From positions 1 through 33,503 of the IMG/VR virus record IMGVR_UViG_3300009158_000128: DNA of 33,503 nt. One strand, given 5' to 3'. The position numbers and the translations under genes are program-made. This document shows, one piece after another, positions 10,301 to 18,099 of this stretch (the first letter of the stretch is position 1; every line of letters begins with the position of its first letter). Source of the stretch: a virus. Below the pieces are notes generated by a model. The model saw only the letters and a list, made by a program, of their open reading frames with translations, searched no databases and had not been told where the DNA came from.

Positions 10301-11276
10301 AAAGCTTATTGCTTTCCGTTGCTACTAAAGTTACATAATTCCCATCATTATAAAATGGAAATTGATATGTTGAATCATTTGTTAAACCTAATGCTTCCTT
10401 AGACAAGTCAGCTATCAAAGAAAAATCTATACTGCCTAACTGTTGTGCTGCAATACGAATCCTTGTAACGATACCACTTCCTGTTGGAACATCTATTGTA
10501 ATTTTATTATCAGCGTAAATTAAATCTTCTCCTGTTCCTCCAAGGTTTGTTGTTACAGGCCAAGCATAAGCACTAATAGGACTCCACGCACTTATCTCTT
10601 TGTCGTCATAAACAAACTGAACCTTAAACCTAAAAAATCTTTTATCAAGATGATTCACAAGCTGTGCAGGGTCATTGCTCCATACATAAGTAGGAGAAAA
10701 TAACGGAGGTTGTTTTATTCTTGTAATGAATCTTGGCTCAAACGGTGACGGGTAACCTAATGTATAGTTACCAGCAGAAAAGTATTTTGCCTTCTCTATG
10801 TTTAATTTCTTTGGCTCATTATAGTCATTACTATCATTTGGATTTTCGTAATTATCCGTCCAATATAATAAATGATTATCCGAATCAAGTTCGATAACAT
10901 TGATTCCTGTTATTAAATGATCAACGTCAAACTTTAAATAATAATCTGCAGGAATTGCAGACTCTTGCAATACTAATGTTATTGTGTCGTTTAAATAATT
11001 GTACTCTAGTATTGTATGGTTGTTGGATGAATTATAAACAAAATAATAAACCTTTGAATATTTTACGTACTCCTTAGAGCCTATAACAACGTTATCTCCA
11101 GCAGGTAAAGTATAAGACACAACTTCATTTCCAAGGACTGTTTCAATAGCCCCTATCTCATTGTTGTCTGATGCCAATACTCTTACATCAACACGCTTTG
11201 CAGCTTTCCCTTCACCGAACTTCTCCGCAGAAGTATCGCTATCCATACCACTCGTGAAAACAATTTTCTGTTGCAT
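7356..11276 (-). CDS. Tail hub/nozzle protein, P22 gp10-like (crAss-type muzzle), 1306 aa
   Basis: The largest complete protein here. Its N-terminus (FTSGMDSDT, then a block ending GAIETVLGN by residue 50) matches the opening of P22 gp10-like, T7 gp12-like and crAss-phage muzzle proteins, which form the beta-propeller nozzle closing the tail. Further typical segments are LLYWTDNYENP (residues 137-147), NEPKKLNIEKAKYF and RFFRFKVQFVYDDKEISAWSP (residues 213-233). Residues about 444-605 form a Gly/Ser/Thr-rich repeat module (GSGYLPGDTITLSGG, then GAGYSASDVITLDGG) that seems inserted into the hub fold. A second Thr/Ser-rich beta insert (about 810-890) contains HGFNTNDKVKVK. The start ATG lies 6 nt after the upstream collar gene. 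This is a virion component with low-ambiguity structural context. Confidence 0.85.
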   Translation of the reverse strand: MQQKIVFTSGMDSDTSAEKFGEGKAAKRVDVRVLASDNNEIGAIETVLGNEVVSYTLPAGDNVVIGSKEYVKYSKVYYFVYNSSNNHTILEYNYLNDTITLVLQESAIPADYYLKFDVDHLITGINVIELDSDNHLLYWTDNYENPNDSNDYNEPKKLNIEKAKYFSAGNYTLGYPSPFEPRFITRIKQPPLFSPTYVWSNDPAQLVNHLDKRFFRFKVQFVYDDKEISAWSPISAYAWPVTTNLGGTGEDLIYADNKITIDVPTGSGIVTRIRIAAQQLGSIDFSLIADLSKEALGLTNDSTYQFPFYNDGNYVTLVATESNKLYDNVPLRSKAQELIEGTRIVDGLVTENQDPVAIDMRLPLSYVKPTAPSNIWFPNASYLKSGGIYKNGIVYYDNPGNRSGLSNIVVGKTTDIVEDRFGTTLYVPFLTDPLYNPSYYTNSGATSAVVNATSYGSGYLPGDTITLSGGTFTSPAILNVDSVQFASSSFFFSGAGYSASDVITLDGGTIVTVNSVGGFGEVVSYTVSSRGSYSGTVPAALYQTSVSPAGGASFVLTSLSFGVLSASINQAGLYTATPSNPVSQDVSSGAGTGAAFNVVFGILGDQMQYVPQVNVEIYNEPPTWATHYQIVRSKDEAISNYIQFVVQDFAYLNADRTLESVPANAKYIEISLLNITDRYKTENPNSTLVYDYAVGDRVRFIANAAWTTSPTYPTPLPPYSPAAISTLDTFFPFNDQEVIAYDSSTGILLMRMSPTTPTTLKGGALFEVYHPAASVINDNELIYEVAEEGTLGTDIHGNWVHNGSLANQLISSCTSTSYNSGTNVMVVAAPLGHGFNTNDKVKVKANTGAFSIYGVVTGTTTTSITISTATYTMFGTYASSVACKIVKAAEDIFNSGDCFRRYCDMPFVSTASQVCRVYSYIEASSASNLFKSNADGFGRPNTVDVQIKRVTRQSTVYYSELFIAETNINGLSSVYDSNYESYDQRYGGIYKFRVKNTGLVMMQELKLSLVPVDRIIYGDLQLNTAVGTSNAVLSPQAVPYAGEFGIGRNPESHAVFGDNDYGIDVLRGVVWRLANDGITVISDTGSMHNYFTDKCKAIVATGQKSQIYGVFDTKFNEYVIAFAQVIAGVENIIPAETLAWNERFNQWSTFYSYHPEGMCSANSGIVTFKEGRLYVHNVNPIYNKFYGVLYNSEFWVYLNAVPSNVKILESISEETNSPWEVYQITTPNGQLTNLIASDFEKRENNEYAAVWRDTNTPNIIPPALPLFEGDVMRDRTMLAKFRYTGNNYNKINAVNFDYILSFLSNR
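9462..9947 (-). repeat. Gly/Ser-rich beta-repeat module inside the tail hub protein
   Basis: Codons for residues about 444-605 encode degenerate repeats built on G-x-G-Y-x2-x-D-x-I-T-L-x-G-G (GSGYLPGDTITLSGG and GAGYSASDVITLDGG), with related strands farther on. The flanking residues (YVPFLTDPLYNPSYYT and MQYVPQVNVEIYNEPP) look like continuous hub sequence, suggesting insertion of a fibre-type module. Confidence 0.5.
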
Positions 11277-11282
11277 ATTATT

Positions 11283-11870
11283 TTACCATTTAACGGATGC
11301 TTGATTACCTGTTCTAAATGCAGTTAACCATTCCTCTGAAGTTCTTGAATTAAATCTTATGCGTGATGTTCTTTCCGCCTTTTGGAAGTCTATCATTGCC
11401 ATTTGCTTTTCATTACCATTACGGTTTCTGTCTCTTGCAATAAGCTTCCAATAAATATAATTCTTTACAGTATCGATTAGAAAAGGATGAACAATAAAGT
11501 CTCCCTCTGCCGCATCAATATCTGCTAAATATTCTAATACTACTTCTTTTGTTCCGCTCGGTAAACTTCCGAATAATATCTGACCATTGTTAAGGTCGAA
11601 ACGATAATATCCATTAGCGTTGTTACCACCACCGATTCCGAAGAAACGTCCTAACATCTCACCGTTTCTGATGTTGTCATCAAGATAATCTGATGACCAC
11701 CAGATACCTGCGATTGTTGTCGCTTGTGATGTAACGTATCTTGTACCGCTATTATTTGTGTCTGCAGGATTTCCACAGGCATCATATGTTTTATCTAAAC
11801 ATAAATTGTCATTACGACCTAAGCTGTGAAGCTGTCCATCCTTACCACACAAAGCAATTCTTGTATAGTT
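11283..11870 (-). CDS. C-terminal part of collar/tail protein, separated by in-frame TAA
   Basis: The first internal ATG is at 11852, but the same frame is open back to the TAA at 11871-11873. The residues just after the stop (NYTRIALCGKDGQLHSLGR) continue naturally from the LPSDY that ends the N-terminal part, so this is the larger fragment of a protein of about 261 residues. It has a Gly/Asn-rich segment (FFGIGGGNNANGYYRFDLNN), beta strands (GQILFGSLPSGTKEVVLEYL) and a basic C-terminus ending SVKW. The type resembles neck or ring proteins placed before the tail hub in crAss-like phages, an inference from order and size. It ends 6 nt before the tail hub ATG. A functional product would need suppression of the stop or internal initiation. 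Confidence 0.65.
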   Translation of the reverse strand, partial: NYTRIALCGKDGQLHSLGRNDNLCLDKTYDACGNPADTNNSGTRYVTSQATTIAGIWWSSDYLDDNIRNGEMLGRFFGIGGGNNANGYYRFDLNNGQILFGSLPSGTKEVVLEYLADIDAAEGDFIVHPFLIDTVKNYIYWKLIARDRNRNGNEKQMAMIDFQKAERTSRIRFNSRTSEEWLTAFRTGNQASVKW

Positions 11871-12068
11871 TTAATAATCAGAAGGCAAATCTGCAGTATC
11901 ATTATCATTAACAGTTAAGTTAACAACCTTTGGAATACCCGATAAGTCCATATTTTGCTCACGTAAACAAGCTGTACCTAGCTGATAAAGTCTTGCAAAT
12001 TTATTAGCAGACCCTTCACCAACTTCTATTAGAAGCTCGTTTACAATATTTGATAGAGTGTAACTCAT
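11871..12068 (-). CDS. N-terminal part (65 aa) of the same collar/tail protein, ends at in-frame TAA
   Basis: It starts with ATG overlapping the previous gene's stop by 1 nt. The 65 residues begin with an amphipathic helix (SNIVNELLIEVGEGSANKFA) and end VNLTVNDNDTADLPSDY. After TAA AAC TAT ACA the frame continues unbroken for another 195 codons with matching composition. One substitution, for example from TAT, TTA, CAA, GAA or AAA, would restore a full gene. The following base is A, not the C favoured at known read-through sites, so mutation or sequence error seems likelier than recoding. Confidence 0.6.
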   Translation of the reverse strand: MSYTLSNIVNELLIEVGEGSANKFARLYQLGTACLREQNMDLSGIPKVVNLTVNDNDTADLPSDY

Positions 12069-12661
12069 TATACGATTACTTTTTCTTCTTGCGGTTTACG
12101 TGAAGCGAATTTCGCTACAACCATATTCACGATGTTGTCTACTGTAGATCGAGGAATGTTTAATTCTTCATCCACATCAGTGTTGTCTAAAGCTATTGCA
12201 AGCTTAAGCATTATGTTTCCGTTAGTAATTGATGTCATCTTCGGGAAATACATTTGTGTACCTTCCACGAAATATGTTTGTGAACCACCTAAGACACTTG
12301 ACTTAAGACCCGACCACATGCTGACACTTCCTGAACCTAACATTATAAATTCTTTTGTTTGTCCTAATAAAAACCCCACATAATTGATTCCTCTTTGAGA
12401 TGGTAATCGTAAGTATGAGCTTGGGATTTCTATGTAGTACATGTTTGTTGCTGTGTCTAAGACAGGAGACAAAGAACCATCTTTTCCCATTGTAGAGATA
12501 AATGCTCCGTCAACTTCATACGAGCCATCTTGAATGTTCTCGTACCATTCTTTTTTTACAGCAGATGAGTAAGCATCAATCACTGAAGCGAGGATAGGTT
12601 GAATATCTCCCGCGCCAAGTATGTACTTTATCTGTTCACTAATTTTATTTAATGATGTCAT
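12068..12661 (-). CDS. Putative collar/ring (head-tail connector) protein, 197 aa
   Basis: No family is recognised with certainty. The protein is helical at the N-terminus (LNKISEQIKYILGAGD), has a beta-rich middle with a membrane-independent pattern (YYIEIPSSYLRLPSQRGINY, then VGFLLGQTKEFIMLGSGSVS), and ends in a helix and basic tail (VVAKFASRKPQEEKVIV). It has 1-nt overlaps with both neighbours, which couple it to the 220-aa protein and the split 262-codon gene. Three to four short ring proteins encoded in a row just before the hub are characteristic of crAss-like virions, and this gene fits that slot. The structural role is inferred from order and from co-translation with virion genes. Confidence 0.75.
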   Translation of the reverse strand: MTSLNKISEQIKYILGAGDIQPILASVIDAYSSAVKKEWYENIQDGSYEVDGAFISTMGKDGSLSPVLDTATNMYYIEIPSSYLRLPSQRGINYVGFLLGQTKEFIMLGSGSVSMWSGLKSSVLGGSQTYFVEGTQMYFPKMTSITNGNIMLKLAIALDNTDVDEELNIPRSTVDNIVNMVVAKFASRKPQEEKVIV

Positions 12662-13323
12662 TATAATAATGAATTAGTTTGTTTCATATATTCCTGAGCG
12701 AATTGTTCTAACTCAGAGTCACGTAAGTTAACACCTTGAAGAGAAAGAAACACTGCAGCTACTGCATTAGTGCTATAATCTTGAAACTCAAAGTTAACTG
12801 ACGTTAATGGATCGTATACAGGTCTTCCACTAACAATAGTGTACCCCCAAATAGGTTGCACAGGAGTCTTAAAGTAATCTATCTCTATAATACCTATGTT
12901 ACGAGGAAGGAAGCGAACTGTGCTACTAAACTCGTTGTACTTAGGAAACCTTAATGTAGGCTCTCTTAAAGACGATGCTTGTATGAATCCCCACTCAACT
13001 TCTTTTATCTCTTCGATTTGTATCATACGTCCAACTCCTTTAGGGTTAACATAGTACTTCCTAAGGGCTGTTAAATGTTGATAGTCTGAAGGGTATGGCA
13101 ACACTCCTGTTAATGGAACAGCTGTTGTTTGTTGTTTAAGGTAAATCCTTAACAACTCACTAACCTCTTCTGTAGCCAAAAATGTTTGATAATCCTTTTC
13201 GTATACCTGCATCAATGATTGAAAACAAAGTTGATTAAATTGTGATGGGGATATTACTCCCCCAACTTGAACCTTGTTAGATAGAAATTCAGTGTAAGTC
13301 TTAAAGCTATTTATGTTTACCAT
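12661..13323 (-). CDS. Putative collar/ring (head-tail connector) protein, 220 aa
   Basis: The N-terminal helical segment contains YTEFLSNKVQVGGVISPSQF and FNQLCFQSLMQVYEKDYQTF. A predicted beta-rich region follows (GVLPYPSDYQHLTALRKYYV, residues about 75-95, and IGIIEIDYFKTPVQPIWGYT). The C-terminal helices include NAVAAVFLSLQGVNLRDSEL. This pattern, a short helical start with PxDYxHL and a YFKxP strand, recurs in Bacteroidetes phage proteins next to tail genes, and I take it as a neck or ring protein. It begins 15 nt after the fibre-like gene and overlaps the 197-aa gene by 1 nt, so it lies in the transcript started at the 14921 promoter motif. The exact ring cannot be assigned. Confidence 0.75.
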   Translation of the reverse strand: MVNINSFKTYTEFLSNKVQVGGVISPSQFNQLCFQSLMQVYEKDYQTFLATEEVSELLRIYLKQQTTAVPLTGVLPYPSDYQHLTALRKYYVNPKGVGRMIQIEEIKEVEWGFIQASSLREPTLRFPKYNEFSSTVRFLPRNIGIIEIDYFKTPVQPIWGYTIVSGRPVYDPLTSVNFEFQDYSTNAVAAVFLSLQGVNLRDSELEQFAQEYMKQTNSLL

Positions 13324-13338
13324 TTAATGTAATATTTA

Positions 13339-14895
13339 TTAACCAATTAACACTGCTCTCCATAAAATTGCAGTCTCTTGAGCTGGGAAATTAAAAGTCA
13401 TAGTTATATCACCAGTTACAGAGTCAACTACGATTTCAACAGTATCAGTGGTATTTAGTATCCACTCAGTATATGGCACTTTTTGACTCTCAGCCCACAA
13501 CTGTATATGAAAATCAGTTTTAGGTTGAGCAGAAGTTCCTGTTCCTAAATAACCATTAATAAATCCACTACCACAAGCAGCTACTATTTCTGCATAAGTA
13601 ATAATTTCAGATGTGGAATCACCAGAATTGTAAAATTGTTTAGTGTACTTAATTAAAGCAGGAGCAGGTGCATCTGCCGACACTACATAATTAGTAACTC
13701 CAGCAACAGTTGCTCCAGGAGTAACAGTAATGCCACTTCCAGCACTTACCGTTGTGCGTAATCCGTTTATAGTATATGTTCTAATAATCCCTATAATACC
13801 GCTGTCAGTAACTGTAATGTTGTTACCTGCTACAACTTCTGTATTGTAAAGACTATTTATTGCCGTAAGAATGGCAGAACTAAAAGATATTGTGTAGGTA
13901 GTTGTTGAACCAACTGTTACAGGGGTTACTGTAATTGGCTCTCCAGCACTATCAACAACAACATTGTTAATTAGTCCGCCTAATCCTGTCACTAATGAAG
14001 GAGTTGTTCCACAAGAACAATCATCCGTACAATGAGCTAAAGATTTTATTAAGTTTAAATATCCTGAGATATCAGCTCCTTTGTTGCAGCTTCTCGCTAA
14101 AGAAACAAGACCAACTAAGCTCATTATCTGAGTAAACAAGTGTGTCAACTCTTCGTAACGTGTAACGTTAGTAGTCATCGCTGCACTCATTTGTTGCTCG
14201 ATAGAACGGACACAACAGTAAATAGCGCAAGTGTCTGTACAATCAACTACAACCTCTTGTATTCCTGTAACAATATCGTAAACAATTAATCCATCAGGGA
14301 ATACATATGTAAGAGTAGACTCAATTTCTGTTGTTTGTGTCCCGTTAGCAAATTGTGCAAACCCAACTGATATTACAGAACTGCTTCCAGATATAGCATG
14401 CAATCCTGATCCTACTGGGAAACTTAAAGAATGAAATTCAGTTATAGTAGGGATTACATTGTTAACAGTGTAGTTTGTAATGTCTGTAGATGTAAACAAT
14501 GGAGATATACAATCAACTGTTTGAGAAATACAAACCAAAGGACGAGTGTATTCGTATGTGTAAGAGTTAGTTACAGAAGAATATGTTTCTAAATCGTTAT
14601 CATAAACAGTGTAAACGATAGTATAAACTCCTGGCTCAGGGAATCCATTAGTGCCTAATGGCAATTGAATTATAGATTGATTCTGAGTGTCTACACTTAC
14701 TTTAATATCACACCCAACATCTGAAAAGTCTGTGTTGTTATAAATAACTGTCCCACTTGGAGAAGTAATATTAAAACAACCATTAACATTGATTAATGCA
14801 ATACCTTGCCCTACATAATCTGATGTATCGATAAATAAAAATACCTTAGGGGTTGCTGTTAGGTTAAATTGTGTTGAAAAACTTATTGTTGCCAT
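13339..14895 (-). CDS. Cysteine-rich fibre-like virion protein, 518 aa
   Basis: Residues 1-120 look like an Ig-like beta domain (GVYTIVYTVYDNDLETYSS). A cysteine-rich helical part follows: CTDTCAIYCC at residues 219-228, Cys270, and CTDDCSC at residues 289-295. Next come three related beta repeats of the form G-x-x-ITVT-x(8,12)-YT/YV (near residues 321-335, 357-377 and 388-405), typical of trimeric phage fibres. The C-terminal domain (residues about 415-518) is globular and could be a head or receptor-facing tip. The N-terminus lacks a signal peptide. It is the first gene after a strong copy of the phage promoter motif, suggesting high late expression. It could be a head fibre or a tail fibre; the position before the collar genes does not decide. 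Thirteen cysteines are unusual for a phage fibre. Confidence 0.75.
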   Translation of the reverse strand: MATISFSTQFNLTATPKVFLFIDTSDYVGQGIALINVNGCFNITSPSGTVIYNNTDFSDVGCDIKVSVDTQNQSIIQLPLGTNGFPEPGVYTIVYTVYDNDLETYSSVTNSYTYEYTRPLVCISQTVDCISPLFTSTDITNYTVNNVIPTITEFHSLSFPVGSGLHAISGSSSVISVGFAQFANGTQTTEIESTLTYVFPDGLIVYDIVTGIQEVVVDCTDTCAIYCCVRSIEQQMSAAMTTNVTRYEELTHLFTQIMSLVGLVSLARSCNKGADISGYLNLIKSLAHCTDDCSCGTTPSLVTGLGGLINNVVVDSAGEPITVTPVTVGSTTTYTISFSSAILTAINSLYNTEVVAGNNITVTDSGIIGIIRTYTINGLRTTVSAGSGITVTPGATVAGVTNYVVSADAPAPALIKYTKQFYNSGDSTSEIITYAEIVAACGSGFINGYLGTGTSAQPKTDFHIQLWAESQKVPYTEWILNTTDTVEIVVDSVTGDITMTFNFPAQETAILWRAVLIG

Positions 14896-14920
14896 GTGGA
14901 AGTGGGGTGTATATTTTCAT

Positions 14921-14954
14921 CAAATATAATCACTTATTTAGAATGATTATAAAC
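14921..14954 (-). promoter_or_regulatory. Phage late promoter motif before the fibre-like gene
   Basis: The coding strand reads GTTTATAATCATTCT, 11 nt, TATATTTG. The -7 element matches Bacteroidetes TAnnTTTG, while the upstream box is shared with three other sites at identical spacing (18100, 26325, 28991). The -7 element ends 25 nt before the ATG at 14895. It starts just after the terminase stop at 14961, giving the tail genes their own start of transcription. Confidence 0.7.
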
Positions 14955-14960
14955 TACACA

Positions 14961-17015
14961 CTATTTTACCTCCTTACTCTCATTGCCTCTGTTGTCGTAT
15001 TTCTTAAAAAATGTTATCGGTGTAACCTCTCTCTTTATTACAGTATAGGATTTTGATGCAATGATTGCATACATAGCAGATACAGTTAAATCGTAGTCTG
15101 TCCAATCCTCAACATTAAACTTTGCAAGGTCGTTTAACGTATCATCAAACATGCAGTTACCCATCACATTTGTTGTGCTGCTTATCCCGATGTTCTGATA
15201 AACATATGACTGCATATGTTCTATAAGCATACGTCTGACACCGCTTTCAACAGACCCTGTGTTAGGAATCCACTTCTCCTTTTGATTCTTCTCGGAATAT
15301 TCAGAGTGAGTAAATGCAGGTCTATCCATTAGATAATGCTCGTATCCGCGATTACGGAAGTGATTAATACATCCAGGCTTATTGCTCTCACCTAATATTT
15401 CCCATCCATAGAATACACACTGCATCAACATATCCTCATAAAAGATAGCAGGGTCAGATGGTCTCGCCCAATACTGACAAACAAATATGTTAGACATCTC
15501 AGGCTTAACAATGCTTAGCTTACGGAATCCGTGAGACGCAGCCTTAGACTTCTTGTTAGATGTCGTGTACTTATGGTCAATAGGGTCGGTAGAGAACACT
15601 CCTTCGTGTGTGTTAGCAGGAGCTTTCTGTCCGTATTTTATTGTTTGTTTATTCCTATCGTCTCCCTGTGGCATCCAATACACAAGCCACTTACCCATCT
15701 TATCAGGCTCCCAAACAACTTCTGTGTCACGCTTACCATCTCTCCAAACAAAATTTCCTTGAACTAAATGATTGCCCGTTATCCCTGTGTTGTGATCTAG
15801 CTGCTGATAAATCTTGTCTATATCAAAAGATGTTTTCTCATTCGCTGGATCTCTGAACATCTCATCCTCCGTGAATGGTCGCTGACGTATCTCTTCAAAG
15901 TAACCAACAATATCGCCTGACATTTGTTTTGCCTTACGTTCACTTTCATAGTAAGGCTTTGCTCCGATGTTTATCCACTCACCATCAATTCCCATTACAG
16001 GAGTTTCAGGAGTATCTATAACAGACATTCCATACTCATCAATGAACCCCTCAATGCCATCGTATGCAGGGACAAAGTATCTCCACATCCCACTTCCTGT
16101 TCTTCCATTCTCTGTCATCTCTAAAATAGAAGACTTCTGCCATAAGGCATAAAAGTTTGCCCCTCCCTTTTTAGATTCATTGACCGTTGAACCAAAAAGT
16201 ATTTTACCTATAATCCTTCTTCCAAGCGTCACGCATGTCTTTGCAATGTTGTACCACTTCTCTACGTTAACCTCTTCCCACTTACCTGTTTCATCGGCTG
16301 CTAATATCTTAGTCTTGTAACCGTCATAGGAGTTTTCCTTTGTGTTCTTCCAATCGATGGTTGTCCCTAAACTCGTCTCCTTTACAGTGACACGATTTTT
16401 AAATGTAACCTTTTGCTGTGGAGTCTTAAACTCTAAAGATTTCTTTACATCCTCTGCAGACTTAACTACTGGCTTAAAGAATGAAGGGTACGAAAGGAAT
16501 CCGTGAATAAGCTTTTTAAACATCTCCTCGGCATCTCCCCCTGTTTTTGATACAATACCATAGTGAGAACTAAATGTCTTGCGAGCGCGGTTTAAAATGA
16601 TGCTGTCAACCCTAAAAGAATATCCATCCCTTCGAAGCTTACCGTAACACTGTCCTATACACTCTTTATCATTGTCACATAAAAACCAATGGTAAAACCA
16701 CCTTCTATCTCTATCTCTGTAGTCAGGATATCCTGAGTCAATCTTGAACCAATTAAGGTAATGATAGTGGTCTCCTGTTACGTAAGTAGGAATACCATTG
16801 TTAAAGAACCACATTCCTTCTGTACACTTCTTATCCTCCTCAAAGGCAAATGCCCCTTGGTCTTCCTCAGACATCTCATCCCAATTCTCAGGCAATATAG
16901 TACGCATCCACTTCTGACTCTTCTGAGGCAAATGATGCCCCATGATTTGTGTCTTAGGTGGTTGCTTAGGAAGAATAAATATCGACCCTTCGTATAACTC
17001 TACTTGGTTATCCAT
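14961..17015 (-). CDS. terL: Terminase large subunit (DNA-packaging ATPase/nuclease), 684 aa
   Basis: It packages phage DNA through the portal. The N-terminal ATPase has an atypical phosphate-binding region (YGKLRRDGYS, residues 124-133, without GK[ST]) and a clear Walker B (KILAADETGKW, residues 236-246, Asp241/Glu242). Residues about 300-460 contain further ATPase-type segments (GMWRYFVPAYDGIEGFID). The nuclease domain begins near GVFSTDPIDH (Asp477), continues through FYEDMLMQCVFYGWEILGES (residues 525-544) and ends near DWTDYDLTVSAMYAI. The overall pattern and length are like terminases of Bacteroidetes and crAss-like phages. The stop is TAG. It overlaps the 139-aa gene by 8 nt. A read-through terminator upstream of that gene probably keeps its level low. 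Its position after the capsid and chaperonin genes, not before the portal, is noteworthy. Confidence 0.9.
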   Translation of the reverse strand: MDNQVELYEGSIFILPKQPPKTQIMGHHLPQKSQKWMRTILPENWDEMSEEDQGAFAFEEDKKCTEGMWFFNNGIPTYVTGDHYHYLNWFKIDSGYPDYRDRDRRWFYHWFLCDNDKECIGQCYGKLRRDGYSFRVDSIILNRARKTFSSHYGIVSKTGGDAEEMFKKLIHGFLSYPSFFKPVVKSAEDVKKSLEFKTPQQKVTFKNRVTVKETSLGTTIDWKNTKENSYDGYKTKILAADETGKWEEVNVEKWYNIAKTCVTLGRRIIGKILFGSTVNESKKGGANFYALWQKSSILEMTENGRTGSGMWRYFVPAYDGIEGFIDEYGMSVIDTPETPVMGIDGEWINIGAKPYYESERKAKQMSGDIVGYFEEIRQRPFTEDEMFRDPANEKTSFDIDKIYQQLDHNTGITGNHLVQGNFVWRDGKRDTEVVWEPDKMGKWLVYWMPQGDDRNKQTIKYGQKAPANTHEGVFSTDPIDHKYTTSNKKSKAASHGFRKLSIVKPEMSNIFVCQYWARPSDPAIFYEDMLMQCVFYGWEILGESNKPGCINHFRNRGYEHYLMDRPAFTHSEYSEKNQKEKWIPNTGSVESGVRRMLIEHMQSYVYQNIGISSTTNVMGNCMFDDTLNDLAKFNVEDWTDYDLTVSAMYAIIASKSYTVIKREVTPITFFKKYDNRGNESKEVK

Positions 17016-17427
17016 TTGCGTTCTTCAATGCTATCTGTTCAGCAAGTCCAATGTTCTTGTCCTTCAGCAGTTTCTCTGCCTTCTTTGCCTCATCAGGAGT
17101 TAACAGCTTGCGTAATTCATCAAGCTTCTTGCTTAAGTCTACAGACTCTAATAGGTACTTCCATGCACGATCAAACTCTTTCGAATCCTTATCGGCAAAT
17201 AAGTCAATCTTTCCTGGGGTGATATTAACTTCCTCTAACACATCTCCCACAAAAACTTTCACCTTTGTAGGTTCCTTGATAGTAAGCTGTTCGTTGAAGC
17301 TATCGATTTGCCCCTTTATCGTAACGTAGGTGTTGTAATATGGGCTTGATAGTATATTGGAAAGCTGAAGTTCCAAATGCTCGACATAGGCTAAAATAGC
17401 CTTGTCCTTTATTGTAGGTTTTTCCAT
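17008..17427 (-). CDS. Small helical protein before terL; possible small terminase subunit, 139 aa
   Basis: The 139 residues are charged and almost wholly helical. They include KAILAYVEHLELQLSNILSS near the N-terminus, a short beta segment (KVKVFVGDVLEEVNITPGKI) and Lys/Glu/Leu-rich helices after residue 95 (SKKLDELRKLLTPDEAKKAE). No helix-turn-helix typical of small terminases is obvious. It overlaps terL by 8 nt, the usual arrangement for a small terminase subunit, but sequence support is lacking. The ATG lies 22 nt after an intrinsic terminator, so no promoter can fit between and transcription must read through. Confidence 0.65.
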   Translation of the reverse strand: MEKPTIKDKAILAYVEHLELQLSNILSSPYYNTYVTIKGQIDSFNEQLTIKEPTKVKVFVGDVLEEVNITPGKIDLFADKDSKEFDRAWKYLLESVDLSKKLDELRKLLTPDEAKKAEKLLKDKNIGLAEQIALKNANG

Positions 17428-17448
17428 TATTTTAAATTAAACTGTACT

Positions 17449-17479
17449 AAAAAAGGGAGGGCTTTTATCTCCTCCCTTT
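17449..17479 (-). terminator. Intrinsic terminator after the 186-aa gene
   Basis: On the coding strand AAAGGGAGG, a 10-nt loop and CCTCCCTTT form a perfect 9-bp stem followed by a T run. It lies 34 nt after the 186-aa stop and 22 nt before the next ATG. Confidence 0.85.
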
Positions 17480-17512
17480 AACCTTTAAAACCAAAACTAT
17501 AAACTATGAAAC

Positions 17513-18073
17513 TTATAGTGCGTTTATTGCTGTTTGCACAGCACTTGGAGTTTCTTCTGCGATAATGCTGAAGTTCTCTGTCCCTTTTGAATCGTACATA
17601 ATCTCTGATCCAGCAGTGTTGATTGTAACTGCGTTTACCAATAAATTATTTATATATCTTGTTGCTCCTGTAGCAGCTACTGTTACTGAGAATAAGTTAC
17701 CAGAAGCACTTTCAATAGCAGAACCGCCAGTAGATACTACCAATGAATCTGGATATGCTTTTTTAGAATCGTATGTAACAACAGTGTTTGTAGCAAAGTC
17801 ATCAACAAAGATAATTTTATCACCATGGATAAATAGTAATCCTCCTGTAGACTCTAAAGTAACAGCAAAAGTACGAGCAGCAGCAGTATTAATAGTAGCA
17901 GCTGATTGAGTAACAAGTCTAACAATAATGTTATCTCTGTTATCAGTGTATGTAAGCTCAACAACACCATCAGTGTTTGTCATAAAATAAATAATCTGAT
18001 TTGCAGATAATTTAAAAGCTTCGCCAGTTTTATAGTCTGTTAAAGATATAGATTTTGATACTTGAACTGCCAT
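17513..18073 (-). CDS. Beta-rich putative virion (decoration-type) protein, 186 aa
   Basis: A Ser/Thr/Val/Ile-rich protein made of short strands, with two related halves: an N-terminal unit around SANQIIYFMTNTDGVVELTY and a C-terminal unit around FSVTVAATGATRYINNLLVN. It ends SAVQTAINAL, a helix common at the end of small phage head or decoration domains. There is no cysteine, signal peptide or membrane segment. It has its own copy of the phage promoter motif and its own strong terminator, an arrangement expected for an abundant virion protein. Head decoration is my best guess; a fibre or adhesin-type role is possible. The ATG is 26 nt after the -7 element. Confidence 0.75.
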   Translation of the reverse strand: MAVQVSKSISLTDYKTGEAFKLSANQIIYFMTNTDGVVELTYTDNRDNIIVRLVTQSAATINTAAARTFAVTLESTGGLLFIHGDKIIFVDDFATNTVVTYDSKKAYPDSLVVSTGGSAIESASGNLFSVTVAATGATRYINNLLVNAVTINTAGSEIMYDSKGTENFSIIAEETPSAVQTAINAL

Positions 18074-18099
18074 GAGTTTTTTAGATTTAGATTATAATA

